DNA of 5,970 nt, from the NCBI GenBank assembly GCA_902766585.1, contig CACXDV010000041.1:1-5970 (forward strand). Direction: 5' to 3'. Positions 1 to 5,461 of the stretch are shown piece after piece. Both the position numbers and the translations under genes were made by a program. Within the stretch, counting starts at the first letter, position 1. Each line of letters starts with the position of its first letter. Below the pieces are notes generated by a model that saw nothing but the letters and a program-made list of their open reading frames with translations, did no database searches and was not told the origin of the DNA. Source of the stretch: an uncultured Ruminococcus sp. GTDB lineage: Bacteria; Bacillota; Clostridia; Oscillospirales; Acutalibacteraceae.

Positions 1-100
1 AATACAGACGCAAATTATATAAAATATCCGATAAAGAGTCTGAAATACTATGTATTTGACTGAAATTGTTAAAATAAAAACATTTATTTTTTGATTTTGC

Positions 101-129
101 TTGCAATAACTATTAAAAGATTGTAATAT
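101..129 (+). promoter_or_regulatory. Weak candidate promoter for the secreted protein gene
   Basis: TTGCAA (101-106) and TAATAT (124-129) are separated by 17 bases, each matching 4 of 6 consensus positions. Transcription would start near 136, giving a very short leader before the ribosome binding site at 144-150. TTGACT at 56-61 is a better -35 box but has no acceptable -10 at the right distance. The rest of 1-158 is AT-rich and shows no gene or other recognisable element. Confidence 0.3.
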
Positions 130-143
130 ATGTGTGTACCAAA

Positions 144-150
144 AAGGAGG
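144..150 (+). promoter_or_regulatory. Ribosome binding site that selects a TTG start
   Basis: AAGGAGG, close to a perfect anti-Shine-Dalgarno match, ends 8 bases before TTG at 159-161. It lies inside the longer reading frame that opens with GTG at 132, so the GTG has no ribosome binding site of its own and TTG is the supported start. A classical signal peptide begins immediately at the TTG, which agrees. Confidence 0.85.
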
Positions 151-158
151 TATCACAA

Positions 159-1817
159 TTGAATTACAAAGCGAAAACCATTACAGTGCTTGCCAGTGCT
201 GCTGTACTAACACCGTTATGTGCTTTCGGCTTGTCAAACAGTCATGCAGATGCAGTTAGTATTGCAGACCTGAATTCTGATGAATTGTTCGTAAAACAGC
301 ATACATCCTATACCTGCACACTTTCATCAAACACGATGCTTCTCAGAAGAGCAATGATGCTGAAGGGCAGGGACTGGAGATCGATAACAGAGGAAAGCTG
401 CAGATACAGCTTCTGGATCGAGGGTGTGGGAATGCCTTTTTCCTACACATATGAAGGAATACACGTTGAGAGCAAAAGCATTTACGGTTCTTCGGCAGAT
501 ACGCTGAGAGAAATGCTTAAGGCTCATCCTGAAGGCGTTGTTGCATATGATTTTGATTATCCTCATGCAATTCTGCTTACAGATTACACGGACGGAAAGT
601 TCTATTGCTCCGATCCCGCAAATTGTGTTCCGGGAGGAAGAGTTGAAGCGAGCCTTGCGCTCATTGATGTAAACGGAGTAGAAGACTGCTGGTATGTGAC
701 CGATTCACTTCCTCGTCCTACAGATAAGGAGATAGTTAATAATTCAACTATCAGCTCAACAGAAGTATCTGTCGGTGCGAAGTTATTATTGAACGGTAAG
801 GCTGAAGGAGGTGAAGGTGCTCTTAAGTATTCCTTCTCCTACAGAAAGGATAACGGAAGCTATATTTCAATAAAGAGCACTTCATCTTCGGCAGAGTTTA
901 CGCCGCTTGATGAAGGTACATATACCTTTAAGGCAGATGCTCAGGATTCTTCCGGCAGAAGCACAGTTAAAGAATTTACCGTAAAGGTAAATAAAAAGCC
1001 TGAGCTTGAACTCACAGCAGAAAAGCAGATCGAATACGGTGAGGATGTTTTGATAAAGGCGGCCGGCAAATACGGCACAGGTACATATCAGTATGAGATA
1101 AATGCAGTTAAGCCTTCGGGAGCAAGCGTAAATATAAGAAAATACAGTTCCCTTACAGAGCTTAAATATCATCCTTATGAGCTTGGTAATTATAAGATTA
1201 CCGTAAATGTTAAGGATTCAGCCGGTGTTATTGCATCAAAAACAATTGATCTCAATGTTGCAGAGGGAAAACTCAGAAATAATTCGAGTGTCAGCACAGA
1301 TAAGCTTTATTACGGCGAGGAGCTTACACTTAATGCCGCTGCAAAGGGCGGTATAGGGGGATATGAATACAAGTATAACCTTGTTAAGCCATGCGGACTT
1401 GAGGTTACTCTGAAAGGTTTCAGCAATGTCTCATCAGTTCAGTATCATCCCTATGAAATCGGTACATACAAGCTTAAGCTTATTGTTAAGGATCGCCGCG
1501 GAAACACTGCGGTCAAAGAAATAAGCTTCAATGTTGAGATGGCTCCGCTGAAAAACCTTTCATATGTACAGACCTTGAAGGTTAAATACGGCGAAAGCAT
1601 TATCATAACAGGTAATGCAAAAGGCGGAATGGGCGGATATCAATATCGTGTTGATGCACAGAAGCCTTGCGGCGATAAGGTAACGCTGCTCAATTACACT
1701 CCCTACAGAGTATTTGCATATCGTCCATGGGAGCGCGGTACTTATACGCTTCGCTCCTTTGCAAATGACAAAGACGGAAATGTTTCCACAAGACTTATAA
1801 AAGTAATAGTATATTGA
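159..1817 (+). CDS. Secreted C39-like cysteine peptidase domain protein with four tandem Ig-like repeats
   Basis: A 552-residue exported protein starting at TTG. Residues 1-32 form a signal peptide: Lys4/Lys6, a hydrophobic core at 8-25, and a likely cleavage after the ADA at 30-32; there is no convincing lipobox. Residues 43-181 resemble C39-like papain-fold domains of clostridial secreted proteins: Cys53 in YTCTLSSNTMLLRR, His136 in DYPHAILLTDY and Asp152 in FYCSDPA are the candidate catalytic residues. Residues 192-552 are four repeats of about 88 residues built on G-GG-Y-Y, Y-P-G-Y and V-KD--G motifs, similar to the triple-tyrosine-type modules found in such proteins. No LPXTG, SLH or dockerin signal is present, so release or non-covalent wall contact is likely. 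The family is common in gut Clostridia, but I know of no established substrate; peptidase activity is inferred. The gene appears monocistronic and ends TGA-TAA. Confidence 0.85.
   Translation: MNYKAKTITVLASAAVLTPLCAFGLSNSHADAVSIADLNSDELFVKQHTSYTCTLSSNTMLLRRAMMLKGRDWRSITEESCRYSFWIEGVGMPFSYTYEGIHVESKSIYGSSADTLREMLKAHPEGVVAYDFDYPHAILLTDYTDGKFYCSDPANCVPGGRVEASLALIDVNGVEDCWYVTDSLPRPTDKEIVNNSTISSTEVSVGAKLLLNGKAEGGEGALKYSFSYRKDNGSYISIKSTSSSAEFTPLDEGTYTFKADAQDSSGRSTVKEFTVKVNKKPELELTAEKQIEYGEDVLIKAAGKYGTGTYQYEINAVKPSGASVNIRKYSSLTELKYHPYELGNYKITVNVKDSAGVIASKTIDLNVAEGKLRNNSSVSTDKLYYGEELTLNAAAKGGIGGYEYKYNLVKPCGLEVTLKGFSNVSSVQYHPYEIGTYKLKLIVKDRRGNTAVKEISFNVEMAPLKNLSYVQTLKVKYGESIIITGNAKGGMGGYQYRVDAQKPCGDKVTLLNYTPYRVFAYRPWERGTYTLRSFANDKDGNVSTRLIKVIVY
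732..1814 (+). repeat. Four tandem protein repeats within the secreted protein
   Basis: Approximate units are 732-989, 996-1262, 1269-1535 and 1545-1814 (residues 192-277, 280-368, 371-459 and 463-552). Shared positions are an early YGE, the G-GG-Y-Y core, a KP-G turn in units 2-4, a Y-P-x-x-x-G-Y block and a closing KD-xG strand. Units 3 and 4 are the most alike and both carry Cys in the KPCG turn (Cys412, Cys504), where unit 2 has KPSG. Unit 1 lacks the KP-G turn. Divergence at DNA level indicates old duplication rather than recent copying. Confidence 0.8.
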
Positions 1818-1824
1818 TAAAGCA

Positions 1825-1863
1825 TAGGCTGCTGTACGAAAATGTACGGCAGCCTATTGTTTA
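1825..1863. terminator. Bidirectional intrinsic terminator between convergent genes
   Basis: A 14-bp stem (1825-1838 with 1845-1858, one U-G pair) closes a six-base GAAAAT loop. On the + strand it is followed by the T-rich TGTTTATTA; on the - strand the sequence after the stem reads GCTTTATCA. It lies 8 bases after the stop of the secreted protein gene and directly after the tandem TAA TAA of the symporter, so it probably terminates both. The T-tracts are short, so efficiency is uncertain. Confidence 0.75.
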
Positions 1864-3210
1864 TTAGCTATGAAGTTTTGTCCTGTTATCCGATTTATAA
1901 AGGCGTACATTTCTTGACAGCATGATAAGAGCGATAAGATTTGGAATAGCCATAAGACCGTTAAGGGTATCTGATATTTCCCATACAAGATCTACATTCA
2001 TAATACATCCGATAAAAGCCGCTGCTGAATATAGAAGTCTGTAAATAATAATAAACCTGCCTCCCGTAAGATAGGACAGGGCGCTTTCCCCGTAATAGCA
2101 CCAAGAAACGAGGGTAGCGAAGGCAAATAATACAATTGATACCGAAAGAAAAAGCTTGCCCGTATTTCCGAGGGTATCTGAAAAAGCGTATGCGCTTACG
2201 GCAATGCCATCTCCGGATATTTCATCTGCTCCCGTCATAAGTATTGAAAGAGCGGTTAGTGTGCATAGAACTATAGTATCAGTAAAAACCTGAAATATTC
2301 CCCACATACCGGCAGAATGAGGATCATTTGATTCGGAAGCGGCATGGACGATAGGAGATGTTCCGAGACCTGCTTCATTTGAAAAGACTCCCCTTGAAAA
2401 ACCGAATTTTATAGCCTTAGCCATACCGCACCCCATAATTCCTCCTGCTGCGGCTCTTATGTCAAAGGCTGATGAAATTATTTTTCCTATTGCAGAGGGG
2501 AGTACATTGATGTTAAGAATGATAACGGATAATGAAGCGGCAATATATAATCCTGCCATAACAGGAACAAGCTTTTCCGTAATAGTGGCAATACGGTTTA
2601 TCCCTCCGAAAATAATGATCGCGGTAAGCAAAGCAATTGCAGGCGCACTGAATATGCAGGGTATACCAAACCCGTTTTTAAGACTTCCGGCGACAGAATT
2701 TGCCTGTGTCATATTTCCCATACCGAGAGCAGCGCCCGTGCATATTACAGCAAAAACAGCGGCAAGTCCTTTAAGACCAAGACCTTTTTCTATGTAATAC
2801 ATTGGTCCGCCGGAAAAGCCGTTTTTATTTTTTTCACGGAACAGTACACCGAGATAGTTTTCAGCATAGATAGTTGCCATACCTGATAATGCCGCGATCC
2901 ACATCCAGAATACAGCTCCAGGACCGCCGAGCGTTATTGCTCCGGCGACACCGACGATATTACCTGTTCCTACAGCGCCGGCAAGAGCCGCAGCCATTGC
3001 CTGAAAGGGAGAGATACCCTTTCGGGATTTTTTATTATCTGCTTTGACTGCAGATATAATAGTTGCCCTCCACCATTTTTTAAAGCCTCTTATCTGAAAA
3101 AAGCGAAGCTTAAAACTATACAGAAGTCCCACGCCAAGCATAACGCAAAGCATAAATGGTCCCCAGACTATCCCGTTTATAAAGTGATTGACGCTGCTTA
3201 TAATATCCAT
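1864..3210 (-). CDS. Alanine/glycine:cation symporter (AGCS family)
   Basis: A 448-residue polytopic membrane protein, normal length for AGCS transporters, which import alanine and/or glycine with Na+ (or H+). Family hallmarks are GTGNIVGVAGAI (81-92), GGPGAVFWMWIAALSGM (95-111), SGGPMYYIEKGLG (133-145), ALGMGNMTQANS (161-172) and the FSRGVFSNEAGLGTSPIVHAA block (271-291). About ten or eleven hydrophobic segments are visible. The start is ATG at 3210-3208: AGGGTG lies 6 bases upstream (3222-3217) and the N-terminus matches the family. An in-frame ATG at 3300 would add 30 polar residues and overlap the neighbouring gene's translation start region. The gene ends in tandem TAA codons. Specificity for alanine over glycine cannot be read from sequence. 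It is divergent from the Rsm22-like gene; no convincing promoter of its own was found in the 91-bp spacer. Confidence 0.93.
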   Translation of the reverse strand: MDIISSVNHFINGIVWGPFMLCVMLGVGLLYSFKLRFFQIRGFKKWWRATIISAVKADNKKSRKGISPFQAMAAALAGAVGTGNIVGVAGAITLGGPGAVFWMWIAALSGMATIYAENYLGVLFREKNKNGFSGGPMYYIEKGLGLKGLAAVFAVICTGAALGMGNMTQANSVAGSLKNGFGIPCIFSAPAIALLTAIIIFGGINRIATITEKLVPVMAGLYIAASLSVIILNINVLPSAIGKIISSAFDIRAAAGGIMGCGMAKAIKFGFSRGVFSNEAGLGTSPIVHAASESNDPHSAGMWGIFQVFTDTIVLCTLTALSILMTGADEISGDGIAVSAYAFSDTLGNTGKLFLSVSIVLFAFATLVSWCYYGESALSYLTGGRFIIIYRLLYSAAAFIGCIMNVDLVWEISDTLNGLMAIPNLIALIMLSRNVRLYKSDNRTKLHS

Positions 3211-3241
3211 ATAATTCACCCTGTAAAGTATATTAAAGCTG

Positions 3242-3270
3242 TTGTATGTTTTATTCGTATGATATATAAT
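3242..3270 (+). promoter_or_regulatory. Promoter for the Rsm22-like gene
   Basis: TTGTAT (3242-3247) and a perfect TATAAT (3265-3270) are spaced by 17 bases. Transcription would begin near 3277, leaving about 25 bases before ATG 3302, with AGGA (3289-3292) as ribosome binding site. The element sits in the divergent spacer, so it could interfere with expression of the symporter on the other strand. Confidence 0.65.
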
Positions 3271-3301
3271 AGAGGTATGAATTACGGAAGGATTGGTCAT
3301 A

Positions 3302-4267
3302 ATGGAATTACCGTCAGATGTTAAGAAAAAAGCGGAAAAAATTGCATTGCAATGGAAACAGGAAAAGCTTAAGGCGGTTTCCTTTTTGCTTACGGAAAGA
3401 TATAAAAATGATAGCGGAAAAGGAAAGAGGCTTGCTGTTACAAAAGAGGAAGCGGCAGTATATTCTGTTGTGAGGATGCCGGCTACCTATGCGGCAATAT
3501 CTGATGCGCTGAAATATACGCTTAAAGCCTTTCCGGAGCTTTCGGAAATTGACAGCGCGATAGATATCGGTTCGGGAACAGGCGCGGCGGCAATAGCGAT
3601 ATGTTCTTATTTTGAAAATACAAGAGAAGTATTATGTATTGAAAGAGAAAGAAATATGCGGGAGCTTGGAGAAGAATTGACAAAAGTTTATTCTTCTGTA
3701 AAATGGATATCGGGAGATATCACGGGAACAGACCTTTCTCAAAGCGCAGATCTTATTATGGAATCATATATGCTGAATGAGTTGTCGGAGGAAAACAGGA
3801 ACAGGGTTATTGATAAGCTGTGGGATAAAACCGAAAAGGTATTGCTGCTTATAGAACCGGGTACTATGGCGGGCTTTGAGGTTCTGAAAGATGCGCGCAG
3901 AAGGCTTATTTCCAGAGGAGCATATATAGCTGCACCATGTCCGCATATGGGAGAATGCCGGCTTTCAGGAGATGACTGGTGTCATTTTACCGCAAGAGTA
4001 CAGCGTTCAAAGCTTCATAAATACCTTAAAGGCGGAGATGTGCCATATGAGGACGAAAAATTTTCATATATGGCATTTGTCCGTGAAAAGCCTTGTATCA
4101 AAGGTGCAAGGATACTGCGTCACCCGATCACGGAAAAGGGAATGATAAAGCTCAGTCTTTGTACTTCTGATGAAAACAGGGAGGCCGTCATTACCAAAAA
4201 ACAGGGTGAATTGTTTAAGGCGGCAAGAAAAGCCTCATGCGGAGATGCAATTGATCTCAAAAGCTGA
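3302..4267 (+). CDS. Rsm22-family (METTL17-like) ribosomal small-subunit methyltransferase-type protein
   Basis: A 321-residue protein of the Rsm22 family, whose mitochondrial members (Rsm22, METTL17) act on small-subunit ribosome assembly. Visible blocks: YSVVRMPATYAAISDAL (54-70), the SAM-binding motif I DIGSGTGAAAI (88-98), the acidic IERE at the end of strand 2 (113-116), the family signature APCPHMGEC (211-219) through DDWCHF (224-229), RVQRSKLHKYLKGG (232-245), YEDEKFSYMAF (249-259) and ILRHP (271-275). Cys213, Cys219, Cys227 and Cys287 correspond to the four cysteines that hold a [4Fe-4S] cluster in METTL17, so a cluster is predicted here. Start at ATG 3302 is set by AGGA 9 bases upstream; a TTG at 3293 overlaps that site and is unlikely. 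Whether bacterial members methylate rRNA or only help assembly is unsettled. The gene ends with TGA and is followed by a separate promoter for the next gene. Confidence 0.87.
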   Translation: MELPSDVKKKAEKIALQWKQEKLKAVSFLLTERYKNDSGKGKRLAVTKEEAAVYSVVRMPATYAAISDALKYTLKAFPELSEIDSAIDIGSGTGAAAIAICSYFENTREVLCIERERNMRELGEELTKVYSSVKWISGDITGTDLSQSADLIMESYMLNELSEENRNRVIDKLWDKTEKVLLLIEPGTMAGFEVLKDARRRLISRGAYIAAPCPHMGECRLSGDDWCHFTARVQRSKLHKYLKGGDVPYEDEKFSYMAFVREKPCIKGARILRHPITEKGMIKLSLCTSDENREAVITKKQGELFKAARKASCGDAIDLKS

Positions 4268-4274
4268 GAGTACA

Positions 4275-4290
4275 ATATTATGTATAATAT
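4275..4290. repeat. Perfect AT-rich dyad between Rsm22-like gene and relQ
   Basis: ATATTAT (4275-4281) and its exact complement ATAATAT (4284-4290) flank a GT spacer, 8 bases after the Rsm22-like stop codon and 15 bases before the relQ -35 box. There is no following T-tract, so it is not a normal terminator. It could be an operator for relQ, a weak mRNA 3' hairpin, or chance in AT-rich DNA; it also contains a TATAAT (4283-4288) with no matching -35. Confidence 0.45.
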
Positions 4291-4305
4291 AAACCCGTTC
4301 AGGTG

Positions 4306-4335
4306 TTGACAACAGCGGCGCTGAAAGTGTATCAT
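4306..4335 (+). promoter_or_regulatory. Promoter for relQ
   Basis: A perfect TTGACA (4306-4311) and TATCAT (4330-4335, 5 of 6) are separated by 18 bases. The start of transcription would be near 4342, about 12 bases before the AAAGGAG ribosome binding site (4354-4360). It lies after the upstream gene's stop, so relQ can be transcribed independently of the Rsm22-like gene. Confidence 0.7.
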
Positions 4336-4369
4336 AGTAACAAGCGGAACAAAAAAGGAGTTGAAAGTA

Positions 4370-5116
4370 ATGGAAAACAAAGAAATCATACCCGCTCGCA
4401 CACCGGATGATGTAGTCAGAGAGATAGCTGATTTTACACAGAGGATAAAGCTTGACAATTTTACTGAGGAAAGCTTTATAGATATGCTTGACGAGCAGCT
4501 TCTGCCGGTCGAGAAATTTTTTGCGGATTATTCCTGCGCTATAATGGAGATAGAGACAAAGTTCAAGGTGCTGAATGAGCAGTTCTCATTAAAATATGAC
4601 GGTAATCCCATAGAATCTATTCATTCGCGTATCAAGGACCATAACAGTATTCTTAAAAAGCTTATAAAGAAAAATCTTCCCCGCACACTTGAATCAATAG
4701 AAGAAAATATAAGTGATATCGCCGGAGTAAGAGTTGTATGTTCTTTTGTTGACGATATTTACAGGCTTGCAGACTGCCTTCTGAGTCAGGATGATATTGA
4801 GCTTATCGACAGAAAGGATTATATAAAGAATCCCAAGCCCTCAGGATACAGAAGTCTTCATCTGATAGTCAGAGTTCCGATTTTCCTTGAGAATGAGAAG
4901 AAAATGGTAAAGGTCGAGGTTCAGCTTCGTACAATAGCGATGGATTTCTGGGCAAGTCTTGAGCATAAAATGAGATATAAAAAGAATATCCAGCCGGAGC
5001 TTCTTGAAAAGCTTTCAAAGGAGCTTACGGACTGCGCCGATATGAGCGCCTCTCTTGACAGCAGGATGCAGAATATCCGTAATGTCCTCAATTCCTCAAA
5101 TAATCAGGATATGTGA
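4370..5116 (+). CDS. relQ: Small alarmone synthetase, RelQ/YjbM type (GTP pyrophosphokinase)
   Basis: A 248-residue cytoplasmic enzyme predicted to transfer pyrophosphate from ATP to GTP or GDP, making (p)ppGpp for the stringent response. Only the synthetase domain is present: no HD hydrolase, TGS or ACT region. Motifs: Arg87-Ile-Lys89 (ATP site), SDIAGVRVVCSFVDDI (115-130) with Asp116 as the metal ligand, DRKDYIKNPKPSGYRSLHLIV (147-167) and VEVQLRT (182-188) with Glu183, then MDFWASLEHKMRYK (191-204). These align with Asp72 and Glu139 of Bacillus YjbM. The C-terminus (205-248) is helical, as in RelQ tetramers. About 40 N-terminal residues precede the part alignable to the 211-residue YjbM. 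ATG 4370 is chosen because AAAGGAG lies 9 bases upstream; a TTG at 4361 abuts that site. The next gene is T-box-controlled alaS, which also responds to uncharged tRNA, but each has its own promoter. Confidence 0.92.
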   Translation: MENKEIIPARTPDDVVREIADFTQRIKLDNFTEESFIDMLDEQLLPVEKFFADYSCAIMEIETKFKVLNEQFSLKYDGNPIESIHSRIKDHNSILKKLIKKNLPRTLESIEENISDIAGVRVVCSFVDDIYRLADCLLSQDDIELIDRKDYIKNPKPSGYRSLHLIVRVPIFLENEKKMVKVEVQLRTIAMDFWASLEHKMRYKKNIQPELLEKLSKELTDCADMSASLDSRMQNIRNVLNSSNNQDM

Positions 5117-5135
5117 GCGTGAATCGAGGTTTTTT
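5086..5135 (+). terminator. Probable intrinsic terminator overlapping the relQ 3' end
   Basis: CCTCAATTC (5086-5094) pairs with GAATCGAGG (5121-5129) with one A-C mismatch, and CTCA (5095-5098) pairs with TGAG (5114-5117) inside it; six T residues (5130-5135) follow. The relQ stop codon lies within the 3' arm. The loop is large (about 15 bases) and CGT is bulged, so it is less ideal than the hairpin at 1825, but the outer stem followed directly by T6 is suggestive. It would separate relQ from the T-box transcription unit. Confidence 0.5.
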
Positions 5136-5147
5136 ATTAAATCCCTC

Positions 5148-5175
5148 TTGACAAGCGGCTGAAATGAGATATAAT
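5148..5175 (+). promoter_or_regulatory. Strong promoter for the T-box-alaS unit
   Basis: TTGACA (5148-5153) and TATAAT (5170-5175) are both perfect consensus, separated by 16 bases. Transcription should begin near 5182. This is the best sigma-70/sigma-A-type promoter in the window, which suits a housekeeping synthetase gene whose output is then restrained by attenuation. Confidence 0.85.
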
Positions 5176-5181
5176 AAAGAA

Positions 5182-5414
5182 GTACGAGTTGAATATTGAC
5201 GGCTATGATGAGAAAAAGAACGCTGACCGTTTCCAAAGAGAGGGGAGCAATGGTGTGATATCCCTGTTTCGGTTCGTTCGGGCTGACTCGGAGCTGCTGT
5301 GAAAACACAGCGTATGACTGCGTTAAAGTCAGAAGAGTGGTATATACGTCAGTATATGCAATTTGGGTGGTAACACGGAGCCTTTCGTCCCATACGGAAA
5401 GCTCCGTTATTTTT
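5182..5414 (+). promoter_or_regulatory. tRNA-Ala-sensing T-box riboswitch (alaS leader)
   Basis: This leader senses charging of tRNA-Ala and permits transcription of alaS when uncharged tRNA binds. Stem I: ACCG (5226-5229) pairs with CGGT (5270-5273), the AGAGAG bulge is at 5237-5242, and GGGA/TCCC (5243-5246/5261-5264) closes the apical part with the GGTG loop motif (5252-5255). The proposed specifier is GCT (Ala) at 5296-5298, after GAGCT and before a purine; GCT at 5293-5295 is an alternative, also alanine. Small helices follow at 5315-5331 and 5340-5359 (stem III, GTCA loop). The antiterminator pairs GGG (5365-5367) with CCC (5389-5391) and ACG (5375-5377) with CGT (5386-5388) around the seven-base bulge TGGTAAC (5368-5374). 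TGGT matches the ACCA end of tRNA-Ala. The base of stem I could not be fixed by eye. Confidence 0.9.
5376..5414 (+). terminator. T-box attenuator terminator
   Basis: CGGAGC (5376-5381) pairs perfectly with GCTCCG (5401-5406), continued by CTTTCGT against ACGGAAAG with one bulged G, then the T-tract TTATTTTT (5407-5414). The 5' arm shares bases with the antiterminator (5365-5391), so the two structures exclude each other: charged tRNA leaves this terminator free to form, uncharged tRNA-Ala favours the antiterminator. Confidence 0.9.
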
Positions 5415-5461
5415 CTGTTCTGATACAGGAAAAAATCAAATTAAAGGAAAAGGTGACAAAA

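Noticed and set aside
1..131. Upstream gene fragment or further regulatory RNA at the left edge
   Set aside because: The stretch is AT-rich with no open frame of note and no stable hairpin that I could identify.
2459..2797. 112-codon + strand reading frame opposite the symporter
   Set aside because: It is the complement of strongly conserved AGCS transmembrane coding sequence, and no ribosome binding site precedes it.
3211..3300. 30-residue N-terminal extension of the symporter, starting at 3300 on the minus strand
   Set aside because: The extension is polar and atypical for the family, whereas ATG 3210 has AGGGTG at proper spacing and gives a typical AGCS N-terminus.
4275..4290. Terminator for the Rsm22-like gene
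   Set aside because: The stem is only seven A/T pairs with a two-base loop and no T-tract, so it would not terminate in the usual way.
5096..5308. Minus-strand 70-codon reading frame opposite the T-box leader
   Set aside because: The region is explained by the relQ terminator, promoter and T-box on the + strand; there is no ribosome binding site or recognisable protein.
5363..5461. Upstream extension of alaS from a TTG inside the leader
   Set aside because: It translates the T-box antiterminator and terminator, has no ribosome binding site, and the AlaRS family N-terminus begins at ATG 5462.
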